A stretch of DNA of 64,000 bases from Pontibaca salina. GTDB lineage: Bacteria; Pseudomonadota; Alphaproteobacteria; Rhodobacterales; Rhodobacteraceae. The stretch's first letter is position 1, and every line of letters starts with the position of its first letter. Below are positions 36,825 to 45,867 of the stretch, in pieces. The notes under the pieces are model-generated. The model was not told the DNA's origin, ran no database searches, and saw nothing but the letters and a program-made list of their open reading frames with translations. Position numbers and translations under genes: made by a program. Where the stretch lies: positions 1 to 64,000 of the forward strand of contig NZ_JAEIJD010000008.1 of assembly GCF_016307205.1 (NCBI RefSeq), read 5' to 3'.

Positions 36825-38219
36825 TCACTCTTTCCCAAGCGCCTTAAGAACACGATCCAGATCCCGGCTTTGTTTAGACGTCCGAGCAGGCGCATCCTTG
36901 ACCAGATTGTAATACAGCGCGGGATCATAAACCTGTACGGCAAGGCCCAGATGTTCGACCGTCAGCAAACCCTGTGCGGCAAGCAACTGAAACGCAGCGA
37001 TGGATTCTTCGGCGCGTGCGGAAATCTGCGCTGTGCGGGCATCAAGTAACTCCTGCTCTGCCTGAAGCACATCTAGCGTGGTGCGCGCGCCCAGCTTGGC
37101 TTCCTCGCGGATACCGTCAAAGGCCACCTGCGCGGCGCGGATTCGTTCATTGCTGGCCGCAAGGCTGGCGCGGGCCACCTCATAGCGCACGAAGGCATTG
37201 GTGGCCGTTAGTCCAATGTTCTCCTGAACCGTCAAAAGGTTCGCGCGTATGCTGTCGCGGGTAGCCATGACGCGGCGTATCTGTGAATTTAGGCTGCCGC
37301 CACGATAGATTGGTTGGCTGAGATTGAGCGAGATGGAAGCTTCGCGATTATAACCAGAGTCGCTCAGGCCTTCTGACGCACCGATCTGGCCGCGCAGCGC
37401 CACCGACGGACCCAGAGCACTTTCGGCCTGCCGGATGTTCAACTCCGCCGCCGCCACCTGTCGTTGGGCTGCCAGAATGTCGGGGTGATTGCGTACCGCA
37501 ACGGCAACAGCCGCATCCGATGTTGCCGGGGCGCTGGGCAGTTTGGGTTGCTGCACCAGATTGTTGGGTTTGTGTCCTACCGCCGCAAGGTATTCGGCGC
37601 GTGCGTTGTCAAGCTGCCCTCGCGCGGCTGCCAGATTGCTGCGAGCGGCGGCCTGGCTTGATTCAGCCAGTGCCACATCGGTGCGGGTGACTTCACCCAC
37701 CTCAAACCGGTCTTGCGCGGCACGCAATTCCTCGCCCAGAAGGCCCACGTTGTTTTCGCGCAGTGCTACGTTTTGCTGTTGCAGCACAACGTTGAAATAA
37801 GCCGCGACAGCGCGCAGCAGGATTTGCTGCTCGACAGAAATCAGGGTTTGCCGCGTGGCCAGCACCGTTTCCTTTGCCGCCTTGACCGCATAGCGCCTGC
37901 CGCCGCTGTCAAATAGCAACAATTCGGCAGTCAGGCCCAGAAAGCTGGTTTGGGTGCTACTTCCGCGACGGTCAGTGCGTGTCACCGACGCCGTCCAGTC
38001 GATTATCGGACGCAGGGTCGCAACCGCTTGCGCCACGTCCTCATCAGCGGCGCGCAGCAGCGCGCGGTTCTGTTCCAGAAGGCCGCTGGTATTGTAAGCA
38101 CCGATCATGGCGTCGGCCAGATTGTCCGCCCGCGCTTGCCCCGAAACAAATCCTGCGAGCATCAGCCCTGCAGATAGCGCGGCAATTCTCACTGTCTTCA
38201 ATGTGTATGACCTGCCCAT
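36825..38219 (-). CDS. tolC: TolC-family outer membrane efflux protein
   Basis: The 464-residue product has a signal peptide (TVRIAALSAGLMLAGFVSG, cut after ARA). Two repeats of long alpha-helical hairpins form the periplasmic barrel, including LSLNLSQPIYRGGSLNSQIR-like and GARTTLDVLQAEQELLDART blocks. TolC trimers connect inner-membrane exporters to the outside. No partner transporter is adjacent. It follows the Pcm-family gene by 72 bases on the same strand, a pairing I recall from other Rhodobacterales. Confidence 0.93.
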   Translation of the reverse strand: MGRSYTLKTVRIAALSAGLMLAGFVSGQARADNLADAMIGAYNTSGLLEQNRALLRAADEDVAQAVATLRPIIDWTASVTRTDRRGSSTQTSFLGLTAELLLFDSGGRRYAVKAAKETVLATRQTLISVEQQILLRAVAAYFNVVLQQQNVALRENNVGLLGEELRAAQDRFEVGEVTRTDVALAESSQAAARSNLAAARGQLDNARAEYLAAVGHKPNNLVQQPKLPSAPATSDAAVAVAVRNHPDILAAQRQVAAAELNIRQAESALGPSVALRGQIGASEGLSDSGYNREASISLNLSQPIYRGGSLNSQIRRVMATRDSIRANLLTVQENIGLTATNAFVRYEVARASLAASNERIRAAQVAFDGIREEAKLGARTTLDVLQAEQELLDARTAQISARAEESIAAFQLLAAQGLLTVEHLGLAVQVYDPALYYNLVKDAPARTSKQSRDLDRVLKALGKE

Positions 38220-38291
38220 TGGTATCCCTCTGCCTCATTTGGCCCGATTAAGAACTGCCGGGCTCGCTGTCGAAGACGCTGCCCCGCCGCT

Positions 38292-38945
38292 TCAGAGGGC
38301 AAAGGCCTCTTGTTTCTCGTACCCTTCAAGAACCGGCGCAGACGCGTTGAAGTCAAACCGCCAGACCAGCACCCCATCGGACTTCAGGCCGATCCGGACG
38401 ATGCCCAGATTTTGCTCCATGAACAGGCAAGCAATCCGCCCGCCCTCCTTGAGCTGATCCGCTATTGACGCGGGCAGTTCCTCGACACCGCCTTGGATAA
38501 GGATCACATCATAGAGTCCGTGTTCGGCTGCGCCTTGAGCCAGCGGACCAGTATGGACCACGACATTGTCGGCACCGACTTCGGCCAGTATGGCAGGGGC
38601 TTCACTGGCCATGGCCTCATCGGATTCCACCGCCACGACAGCCTGCGCAAGGCGTGAAATCACGGCCGATGAATAGCCATAGGCGCTGCCGATATCCAAG
38701 ACCAGATCGGACCCGCTGACATCCAAGGCTTCGAGAATTTTTGCCAGGGTGCGCGGCTCTAGCAGCACACGTCCCGAACCGAGCTCGATGTTCTCGCCGA
38801 TATAGGCCGCTTCGCGCTGGTTGTTGGGGACGAACTTTTCACGCGGGATGTCCAGCATCGCCTGAATGATCGGAAACCGCGTGACATCTGAGGGGCGAAC
38901 CTGTGTATCCACCATGATGTTGCGACGCGCGACAAAGTCAGTCAT
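38292..38945 (-). CDS. pcm: Protein-L-isoaspartate O-methyltransferase family protein
   Basis: The 217-residue product has the Pcm layout: RRNIMVDTQVRPSDVTRFPI at the N-terminus, EPRTLAKILEALDV, the S-adenosylmethionine loop VLDIGSAYGYSSAVIS (about residues 82-97) and VAVESDEA. In classical Pcm the loop reads GTGSGY and is preceded by QPY/SQP; here these are altered (LLEPRT, GSAYGY). Isoaspartyl repair activity is therefore not certain. It lies upstream of tolC. Confidence 0.82.
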   Translation of the reverse strand: MTDFVARRNIMVDTQVRPSDVTRFPIIQAMLDIPREKFVPNNQREAAYIGENIELGSGRVLLEPRTLAKILEALDVSGSDLVLDIGSAYGYSSAVISRLAQAVVAVESDEAMASEAPAILAEVGADNVVVHTGPLAQGAAEHGLYDVILIQGGVEELPASIADQLKEGGRIACLFMEQNLGIVRIGLKSDGVLVWRFDFNASAPVLEGYEKQEAFAL

Positions 38946-39213
38946 TGTAAAACCCGTTTGTTCACTCGGTTATAATGGTTCTGACACATCATCACCGGAC
39001 CGGCAACGTCCCGATGTCAGTTTTTCGCCCATATGCGGCGCGGCTGCGACAGGTTGCTGAGTTGTGCCAGATGCCTTCGCACATCTGCCGAAACTTAGTG
39101 ACGATAGTGGTGGAAAGCGCTTGCAGCCGGTTTGAAAATACGTCATGAAGGCTGTCGCGGTTGGTAGCATGCGCGAGTGTATTTAGCGCAGGCGACCCTA
39201 ACCCCACCACGAG

Positions 39214-39287
39214 GGCGAGTTGGCGGAGTGGTGACGCAGCGGATTGCAAATCCGTGAACACCGGTTCGATTCCGGTACTCGCCTCCA
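39214..39287 (+). tRNA. tRNA-Cys (GCA)
   Basis: The acceptor stem GGCGAGT (39214-39220) pairs with ACTCGCC (39277-39283), followed by T and encoded CCA. The anticodon arm is GGATT-GCA-AATCC with anticodon GCA. The T arm holds GGTTCGATTCC. The sequence matches bacterial tRNA-Cys in layout. Confidence 0.95.
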
Positions 39288-39458
39288 GCACTATCAAGCG
39301 CTTAGCTTAACCATCTTGATCAGTGCGACAGGGGCTGTCGTCAAACAAATTAGGTGGTTCTCGAAGTCAAGATATGGCTCGATTCACACCGTCAATTCTG
39401 TCGCAGGTTCGCTGAACTCTGGAGCAAACTGCATTCAAAGTATACATTACTAAGCAAA

Positions 39459-39535
39459 TGGTAGGCCCGGCAGGACTTGAACCCGCAACCAAAGCGTTAT
39501 GAGCGCTCTGCTCTAACCAATTGAGCTACAGGCCC
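39459..39535 (-). tRNA. tRNA with CAU anticodon (Ile2 or elongator Met)
   Basis: On the minus strand the 77-base gene begins GGGCCTGTAGCTCAATTGGT, has an anticodon loop CTCATAA (CAU) on a stem with GCG and CGC, the T arm GGGTTCAAGTCC, and encoded ACCA. An initiator is excluded by the paired acceptor end and D arm. The variable and T region (TTTGGTTGCGGGTTCAAGTCC in part) looks more like the lysidine-modified tRNA-Ile2 than elongator tRNA-Met. The identity depends on TilS recognition and is not settled here. Confidence 0.93.
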
Positions 39536-39545
39536 GCCTGTACGG

Positions 39546-39573
39546 TGCGTATCATGATCAGCGCCCGCGTCAA
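39546..39573 (-). promoter_or_regulatory. Candidate promoter for the CAU tRNA
   Basis: On the minus strand TTGACG (39573-39568), a 16-base spacer and TACGCA (39551-39546) end 10 bases before the tRNA. A perfect 14-bp palindrome TTGCAAGCTTGCAA (39583-39596) lies directly upstream of the -35. Confidence 0.45.
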
Positions 39574-39742
39574 GTCCGAGCGTTGCAAGCTTGCAAGCAA
39601 TCGACTACAGCGTTGCGACTTTTCACGGCGAAACAAAGCATCACGAATTGCCCCTCAGTGCGATGAGAGGTAGAAAAGCGTGATCAAACGTAATGCCGAA
39701 ATGCGGTAATTTGCGCCAGAGGCGGTCAAGGGAAACAAGGCG

Positions 39743-40789
39743 ATGACGACAGAAAAAACCGGTATGACCTATGCCGATGCAGGCGTGGATATCGATGCAG
39801 GCAACGCATTGGTAGAGCGGATCAAACCGGCGGCCAAACGCACCGCGCGCTCCGGCGTGGTCAGCGGGCTGGGCGGGTTTGGCGCGCTGTTCGACCTGAA
39901 GGCAGCCGGCTATTCGGATCCGGTTCTGGTCGCGGCGACCGATGGCGTTGGCACCAAACTGCGGATTGCGATCGATACCGGAAATATTGACGGCGTGGGC
40001 GTCGATCTGGTGGCGATGTGCGTTAACGATTTGGTGTGCCAAGGGGCCGAGCCGCTGTTCTTTCTCGACTATTTCGCCACCGGCAAGCTGGAGACCGATC
40101 AGGCGGCGCGGATTGTCGAAAGCATCGCACGCGGTTGCGAACAGTCCGGATGCGCCCTGATCGGTGGCGAAACCGCCGAGATGCCTGGCATGTATCCGGC
40201 AGGCGATTTCGACCTTGCGGGCTTTGCTGTCGGTGCGATGGAGCGCGGTACGGTGTTGCCTGCCGAAGTGGCTCCCGGTGATGTAGTGCTGGGACTGGCG
40301 AGCGATGGGGTTCATTCAAACGGTTATTCGTTGGTGCGCCGCATTGTTGAGGTGTCCGGGCTGGACTGGGACGCCAAATCTCCGTTCGGTGAAGGGGCGC
40401 TTGGGGAGGCGCTGCTGACGCCGACACGCCTTTATGTCAAACAAGCGTTGGCTGCGATTCGGGCGGGTGGGGTGCATGCATTGGCCCATATCACCGGCGG
40501 CGGGCTGACCGAAAACCTGCCCCGAGTGCTGCCCGACAGCATGGGCGCGCAGATCGACCTGACTGGCTGGACGCTGCCGCCGGTGTTTAACTGGCTTGCC
40601 AGCGTTGGCGGGATCGCCGAGGCCGAGATGCTTAAAACTTTCAACTGCGGAATCGGAATGGTTCTGGTTTGTGATCCCGCCCGCGCCGATACCTTGACAG
40701 AACTGTTGGAGCGGGCGGGCGAAACCGTCCGACGCCTTGGCACCGTTACCGATCAACCGGGCCTGATCTATGAGGGCGCGCTGCGGTGA
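39743..40789 (+). CDS. purM: Phosphoribosylformylglycinamidine cyclo-ligase
   Basis: The 348-residue product has the AIR synthetase motifs [64 protein letters not shown] and [18 protein letters not shown]. It makes aminoimidazole ribotide in purine synthesis. The stop overlaps the purN GTG start, so the pair is translationally coupled. The region 39536-39742 before it holds the tRNA promoter and no gene. Confidence 0.97.
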   Translation: MTTEKTGMTYADAGVDIDAGNALVERIKPAAKRTARSGVVSGLGGFGALFDLKAAGYSDPVLVAATDGVGTKLRIAIDTGNIDGVGVDLVAMCVNDLVCQGAEPLFFLDYFATGKLETDQAARIVESIARGCEQSGCALIGGETAEMPGMYPAGDFDLAGFAVGAMERGTVLPAEVAPGDVVLGLASDGVHSNGYSLVRRIVEVSGLDWDAKSPFGEGALGEALLTPTRLYVKQALAAIRAGGVHALAHITGGGLTENLPRVLPDSMGAQIDLTGWTLPPVFNWLASVGGIAEAEMLKTFNCGIGMVLVCDPARADTLTELLERAGETVRRLGTVTDQPGLIYEGALR

Positions 40790-41382
40790 GCGCCCGGCGC
40801 GTTGCGATCCTGATTTCCGGCGGCGGGTCCAACATGCTTGCCCTGCTAGACAGCATGCGCGGCGACCATCCCGCGCGGCCCTGTCTGGTGCTGTCAAACG
40901 AGCCGGATGCGGCCGGATTGGTTCATGCCTCACAACGCGGTGTGCCGATTGCAGCAGTCGATCATCGCCCCTTTGCCGGTGATCGCGCCGCTTTCGAGGC
41001 GGCCCTGATGAGGCCGCTCGAAGCAGCAAATCCGGATATCATCTGCCTTGCCGGTTTCATGCGGGTGCTGACGCCCGGTTTCGTCACGCATTGGCAGGGC
41101 CGGATGTTGAACATCCACCCGTCGCTCTTGCCGAAATATCGCGGCTTGCACACCCATACTCGCGCGCTTGCCGCCGGAGACAGCGAACATGGCTGCACCG
41201 TCCATCAGGTAACGGGCGCACTGGATGATGGCCCGATTCTGGGGCAGGCGCGGGTTCCGGTTTTGGAGCAGGACACCGCCCAAACTCTGACCGCGCGGGT
41301 GCTGGAACAGGAGCACCGGCTTTACCCGGCGGTGCTGAAGCGGTTTGTGCAAGGGAATCGGGCACCGCTTTACCTGAAATGA
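40786..41382 (+). CDS. purN: Phosphoribosylglycinamide formyltransferase
   Basis: The 198-residue product starts at GTG with [19 protein letters not shown]. It contains the catalytic region [13 protein letters not shown], the [20 protein letters not shown] signature with the active His of HPSLLP, and the later [20 protein letters not shown] with the catalytic Asp. It uses 10-formyl-tetrahydrofolate. The coupled purM-purN order is common. Confidence 0.96.
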   Translation: MSARRVAILISGGGSNMLALLDSMRGDHPARPCLVLSNEPDAAGLVHASQRGVPIAAVDHRPFAGDRAAFEAALMRPLEAANPDIICLAGFMRVLTPGFVTHWQGRMLNIHPSLLPKYRGLHTHTRALAAGDSEHGCTVHQVTGALDDGPILGQARVPVLEQDTAQTLTARVLEQEHRLYPAVLKRFVQGNRAPLYLK

Positions 41383-41407
41383 CGCTCAAATACGGCGTCG
41401 GTGCTTT
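41381..41407 (+). terminator. Weak terminator after purN
   Basis: A 6-bp stem (41381-41386 with 41394-41399, last pair G-U) is followed by GGTGCTTTT. It begins inside the purN stop. The stem is short, so confidence is low. Confidence 0.35.
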
Positions 41408-41494
41408 TAAATTCCGCGACCCTGTTTTATGACCGAGTAGCAGGGCGCGGAACAGTTCATTTCACCTGCCCTGACCACAACAAAAAGACAGCAG

Positions 41495-42652
41495 ATGAAA
41501 ACCATTACCACGACCCAAGACCTGGCCGCCTTTTGCGAAGAGGCGCGACAGCACGATTATGTCACCGTCGATACCGAGTTCATGCGCGAGCGCACGTTTT
41601 ATTCAAAGCTGTGTCTGGTGCAACTGGCCATGCCGGGAACCCATGAGGAAAATGCGGTGTTGGTCGATCCGCTGGTCGAGGGCCTCTCGCTCGAGCCACT
41701 TTACGATCTGTTCCGTGATGAGAGTGTGGTCAAGGTGTTCCACGCGGCGCGACAGGATCTGGAAATCTTCTGGGTGGAGGCGGGGGTTTTCCCCAAGCCG
41801 CTGTTCGATACGCAGGTCGCGGCGATGGTTTGCGGTTTCGGCGAGCAGGCGGGATATGAAACACTGGTGCGCAAGATCACGCGCGGTTCGGTCGACAAAT
41901 CCTCGCGGTTCACCGATTGGTCGCGGCGTCCGCTGCGCGATAGCCAGAAGGCCTATGCGTTGGCCGATGTGACGCATCTGCGGCAAATCTATGAGCATCT
42001 TGCCGCAGAGCTGGAACGTAGTGGCCGGACTCGTTGGGTGGCTGAAGAATTGCAGAGTCTGACTGATCCGGAAACCTATTTCACCCGTCCCGAAGAGGCA
42101 TGGAAACGGGTCAAGACCCGCACCATTACGCCCAAGTTTCTGGCCGTCGTGCGGGAGCTGGCCGCCTTTCGCGAACGCCATGCGCAAGATAACAACATTC
42201 CGCGCAACCGGGTGTTCAAGGATGACGCGCTGATTGAACTGGCCACGGCGAAGCCGCGCACAATGGCTGATCTGGGTGGTCTGCGCCTGCTGCTGCGCGA
42301 AGCCCGGCGCGGGACGATTGCCGAGGGCATTCTGGCCGCAGTCGAACGTGGCGTGAACTGCCCGACCGAGGAAATGCCCAAGCCGGATCGCAGCCGGGAA
42401 AAGCTGCAGGTCAATCCGGCGCTCGCTGACTTGTTGCGGGTCTTGCTGAAATCCAAGACCGAAAGTTCGGGTGTCGCTGCGCGCCTGATCGCCCCGAGCG
42501 CGGATCTGGATGCAATTGCAGCCGGGTTGCGCGACATGCCGGCGCTGACCGGCTGGCGCCATGAGGTGTTCGGGGCAGATGCATTGCGCCTCTGTGATGG
42601 CGAGATCGCCTTGGCCGCGAATGGCCAGACGGTGCAGGTGATCGAGTTATAA
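41495..42652 (+). CDS. rnd: Ribonuclease D
   Basis: The 385-residue product has the DEDD exonuclease domain: Exo I VTVDTEFMRERTFY (residues 24-37), Exo II VKVFHAARQDLEIF and the YALADVTHLRQIYEHL Exo III with Tyr-x3-Asp. One HRDC domain follows at about residues 205-290 (LAVVRELAAFRERHAQDNNI). RNase D trims tRNA 3' ends. The C-terminal 90 residues are less conserved. It stands alone 112 bases after purN. Confidence 0.95.
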   Translation: MKTITTTQDLAAFCEEARQHDYVTVDTEFMRERTFYSKLCLVQLAMPGTHEENAVLVDPLVEGLSLEPLYDLFRDESVVKVFHAARQDLEIFWVEAGVFPKPLFDTQVAAMVCGFGEQAGYETLVRKITRGSVDKSSRFTDWSRRPLRDSQKAYALADVTHLRQIYEHLAAELERSGRTRWVAEELQSLTDPETYFTRPEEAWKRVKTRTITPKFLAVVRELAAFRERHAQDNNIPRNRVFKDDALIELATAKPRTMADLGGLRLLLREARRGTIAEGILAAVERGVNCPTEEMPKPDRSREKLQVNPALADLLRVLLKSKTESSGVAARLIAPSADLDAIAAGLRDMPALTGWRHEVFGADALRLCDGEIALAANGQTVQVIEL

Positions 42653-42870
42653 CCTGCCAACGTGACCGCGTTGTTCGCCCGGTCGCAATCGGCACTCTAA
42701 CTAGGCATCAAATTTCGGTTGTGCTTCCTATGTCCGTGGATTCGGGTCGGTCGACCTGTTCCCGCAAATGGCTGCGCTTGTTCCGGAATCTTGAGAACGT
42801 AAAATCTTCAAGCATGGCCAACCCACAAGCTTTGGCAGGTTGTAAGTTGTTGATTCGAAGCCGGTAAAAG

Positions 42871-42910
42871 AAAATCGCGCCACGTACTTGCCGTGGCGCG
42901 ATCTTTGTTG
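42871..42910 (-). terminator. Rho-independent terminator of the Nramp-like gene
   Basis: A perfect 11-bp stem (42874-42884 with 42892-42902, 7-base loop) is followed on the minus strand by TTTTCTTTTA. It lies 29 bases past the transporter stop. On the plus strand the tail CTTTGTTG could also stop read-through from rnd, which ends 218 bases earlier. Confidence 0.82.
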
Positions 42911-42938
42911 AAAACCAAATTGCCAAAACTGACCGGTT

Positions 42939-44348
42939 TTACATACTGAACATCATATACAAAACGTAAAGGCTGATCAGCCCAAGTCCGAAAATACCGA
43001 CCCAGGCCAGGCTCATCAGGAACCGACCGGGCAGATGTTCGCGCTCTTCGGGGCTTTGGAAGCCATCGGTGATGGCTTTGACAGTCAACCAGTAAATAAT
43101 CGGCGAAAAGACCAGAGCCATGACAGACGCGATCTGAACCACGAGGATCGGACGCGGCATGCCAAACATGATCGCAGCCCCGCCGATGATCCAAAGGACC
43201 TGAAAGCCTCGGTGAATCAGCTTGCGAGTGCGAGGGTCGTCCCAGCTTGTTTTCAGGCGGACACAGCACTCCTCAAACACTCGGGCCTGCCCGTCGAAAT
43301 AGGTCAGAATAGTCGAGAACAGCGCTGCAACGCCCCCGGCGATGATGACCGGAAAGATCCAAGCGCCGAACGTGTCGGTGTAGATGCGCGCAATGGTCAA
43401 ACCCATTTCCTGCTTAGCGGGGATCAGACCCAGGGGCTTGAGAACCACGGCACCCACAATCAGGAACACCATCCCGGTCAGCATCGCAATGATGTAGGAC
43501 GTGTTCATATCACGACGATACAGCGTCATGGAGTTCTTCATATAGTCGGGGTGCAGTTCGACGTTGTAGCCTTTTTCGCGCATTTCGCGAACGTAGACCA
43601 TGCCGCTTTTCTTTTCGACCGCCCAGTTTGACTGCATGGGTGCAACTTCGACGGTGGTCGGGAAGTAGCCCCACATGGCGCCAAATATCAGCATCGCGCC
43701 GATTGGCGGCAGGGTGGGCAGCAGGCGTGACATATATTCGCCCGGTGGCGGTGCCTGCAAGGCAAAGGCAACGAAGGACGACAGCGCAAATACGATGATC
43801 GCGATTTTGACGGCGTTCTCCAGAGCGGCGTACTTGCCTGCCCAGAGGATCGCCACACTGAGAATCAGTGCTGTCATCGACCATGCTTCAAGCGGCATGA
43901 ATGGAAAAGCTGCCCAAAGCATGGCACCGCAGCCCAAGGCACGCCCGGCAATACCAAAGGTGTTGGCCAAGGATTGGAAGCCAAGGTACCAGAACGGCCA
44001 GTTGCCGACCCGGCCATAGGCTTCCATGACGCTTTCGCCCTTAACCATGGTATAGCGATGGGCGAATTCGAACGCACAGTATTTCAGAAGATAGGCTGCC
44101 GGAATGATCCATAGCAGGGCATAGCCAAACTGCGCCCCTGCCGTCGGGCCGTGCATAATGTGGCTTGCGCCGATGCCGGTCATGGCGGCCGCAATGCCGG
44201 GGCCGGCGTTTTTCCAAGTATCTTTGAGGGTCGTGCCCGGCGCATCAATAAAGATATCACGGGACTGCTCGACCGGAGGGACTTCGGGGATAGCCCCAGC
44301 GTCGGGGACGGCTTCTCGTTTTGGGGTTTCTGTTGTTATCGAGCTCAA
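42939..44348 (-). CDS. Divergent Nramp-family (SLC11-like) membrane transporter
   Basis: A GGAGGAG ribosome-binding site 6 bases before TTG 44348 fixes the start, giving 469 residues; the open frame extends further up without support. There are about 11 hydrophobic segments. The Nramp fold is seen from KNAGPGIAAAMTGIGASHIM (TM1) on. Canonical Nramp proteins have DPGN in TM1 and MPH in TM6 as metal ligands. Here TM1 has AGPG (residues 48-51) and the TM6 region reads WGYFPTTVEVAPMQSNW (226-242). Classical Mn/Fe binding is therefore doubtful, and the substrate is unknown. A long cytosolic loop (MREKGYNVELHPDYMKNS) follows TM6. Confidence 0.8.
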   Translation of the reverse strand: MSSITTETPKREAVPDAGAIPEVPPVEQSRDIFIDAPGTTLKDTWKNAGPGIAAAMTGIGASHIMHGPTAGAQFGYALLWIIPAAYLLKYCAFEFAHRYTMVKGESVMEAYGRVGNWPFWYLGFQSLANTFGIAGRALGCGAMLWAAFPFMPLEAWSMTALILSVAILWAGKYAALENAVKIAIIVFALSSFVAFALQAPPPGEYMSRLLPTLPPIGAMLIFGAMWGYFPTTVEVAPMQSNWAVEKKSGMVYVREMREKGYNVELHPDYMKNSMTLYRRDMNTSYIIAMLTGMVFLIVGAVVLKPLGLIPAKQEMGLTIARIYTDTFGAWIFPVIIAGGVAALFSTILTYFDGQARVFEECCVRLKTSWDDPRTRKLIHRGFQVLWIIGGAAIMFGMPRPILVVQIASVMALVFSPIIYWLTVKAITDGFQSPEEREHLPGRFLMSLAWVGIFGLGLISLYVLYMMFSM

Positions 44349-44513
44349 GTTATTTCTCCTCCACGTTATTTCGGCACGACCTCTCAGATGCATGGCCTGT
44401 AGTGGTTTTGCGGCACAGGTAGCGATATTGTCGTCCGATTTTTTCGGCAAGGCTGTCACGCTTAGGCAGGAACCTCCCCTTTCCAGACGCGATAGGCTTG
44501 GTGTTTTGGAGTG

Positions 44514-44558
44514 TGGTACACCATATTTTTAAAATCAATTAAAATATTTGGTATACAT
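44514..44558. promoter_or_regulatory. AT-rich operator-like region with two TGGTAyAC dyads upstream of the transporter
   Basis: TGGTACACCA (44514-44523) and TGGTATACAT (44549-44558) are 35 bases apart centre to centre, flanking an AT-rich core with the near-inverted repeat TTTTTAAAAT / ATTAAAATATTT. The half-site GTnnAC resembles GntR-family operators. It is the only strongly AT-rich patch in the 469-base gene-free stretch 44349-44817. The rest holds a short stem CCCCG-CTGTA-CGGGG near 44672 and no gene that I can support. The promoter of the transporter probably lies here. Confidence 0.5.
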
Positions 44559-44817
44559 AACAGCAATGAAATTACGTTTGCCTCAGATGCTCTGTTTTCA
44601 GGGGGATGTCGAGGGCCAGTCAGCGTGGTTAACGCTCTTGTCGGATTCGGGGTAAGATCGGCCGCCGATGCCCCGCTGTACGGGGAATCGCCGGTTCCCT
44701 GCACCAGTGTAAATGGCAAAACGTATAGAAATAACGAGTAGTGAAGATTGCATTTTTGGGAGCGCAGGTACCGCGTCCAAATAGCGCAGGTGGTATTGGA
44801 AGCTTCTCGCGAAGGTC

Positions 44818-45414
44818 TTACAAAATCTCTTTGCGAGCGTTCAGTGCGGCGGTGATGGTGCCGTCATCCAGATAGTCCAGTTCGCCCCCGATCGGCACAC
44901 CTTGCGCCAAAGAAGTCAGGCGCACCTGACCCTGCAGCCGGTCAGCGATATAATGGGCCGTGGTGACCCCGTCGACGGTGGCATTCAGCGCGAGAATCAC
45001 CTCGGTCACTTCTTCGGCTGGGATGCGGTCAATCAGGCGGGGAATGCGCAGTTCCTCAGGGCCAACGGAATCCAACGCCGACAAGGTGCCGCCGAGAACA
45101 TGATAGCGGCCCTTAAACACGCCGGCGCGCTCCATCGCCCACAGATCGCCGACATCCTCAACAACGCAGATCTGTCCGGTGGCGCGTTTGTTCGATGTGC
45201 AGATGTCGCAAATATCGGCGGTACCAATATTGCCACAGTTCAGGCATTCCCGCGCGGAATCGGCGACTTGCCGCATCGCATCGGCCAGCGGCGACAGCAA
45301 CGGTCCGCGTTTACGGATCAAATGCAGCACCGCCCGCCGGGCCGAGCGCGGTCCGAGTCCCGGCAGCCGGGCCATCAGTTCGATCAGGGCCTCGATGGAG
45401 TCATTGGATGACAT
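44818..45414 (-). CDS. recR: Recombination mediator protein RecR
   Basis: From ATG 45414 the product has 198 residues: [17 protein letters not shown] (helix-hairpin-helix), the zinc finger [16 protein letters not shown] (residues 57-72), and the Toprim domain beginning [19 protein letters not shown] then [19 protein letters not shown]. RecR works with RecF and RecO to load RecA. The order dnaX-ybaB-recR on one strand is widely conserved. Confidence 0.96.
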   Translation of the reverse strand: MSSNDSIEALIELMARLPGLGPRSARRAVLHLIRKRGPLLSPLADAMRQVADSARECLNCGNIGTADICDICTSNKRATGQICVVEDVGDLWAMERAGVFKGRYHVLGGTLSALDSVGPEELRIPRLIDRIPAEEVTEVILALNATVDGVTTAHYIADRLQGQVRLTSLAQGVPIGGELDYLDDGTITAALNARKEIL

Positions 45415-45453
45415 CGCGGGCATAAAATCCAAATGGTGAGATAGGAAACCGCC

Positions 45454-45798
45454 TTAGAATGGCAGCTTCATGTCCTTGGGCAGACCCATGCCCTCGGTCA
45501 GCTTGCCCATTTCTTCTTGAGCCTTTTCGCTGGCTTTGGTCTGGGCATCCTTGATGGCGGCAAGGATCAGGTCTTCGACCACTTCCTTGTCGTCGCTGTT
45601 GAAGATCGACGGATCGATATCCAGTGATTTCAGCTCACCCTTGGCGGTGCAAGTCGCCTTGACCAGGCCCGCGCCGGATTCACCCTCAACAATCAGGTTA
45701 TGCATGTCTTCCTGCAGTTGCGCCATCTTGGTCTGCATTTCCTGCGCGGCTTTCATCATCTTGGACATATCGCCAAGTCCGCCTAGTCCTTTGAGCAT
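45454..45798 (-). CDS. ybaB: Nucleoid-associated protein YbaB/EbfC
   Basis: From ATG 45798 with GGAGAGGG upstream the product has 114 residues, MLKGLGGLGDMSKMMKAAQE at the start and the KMAQLQEDMHNLIVEGESGA block typical of the family. It binds DNA as a dimer. An in-frame start further upstream is not supported. It lies between dnaX and recR. Confidence 0.95.
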   Translation of the reverse strand: MLKGLGGLGDMSKMMKAAQEMQTKMAQLQEDMHNLIVEGESGAGLVKATCTAKGELKSLDIDPSIFNSDDKEVVEDLILAAIKDAQTKASEKAQEEMGKLTEGMGLPKDMKLPF

Positions 45799-45867
45799 GT
45801 GCCCTCTCCTCGGTTTTGGGTTGTCTGACAGATACGTGCGAAGGGTGGCGCTCACAAGGGGCGCAGT

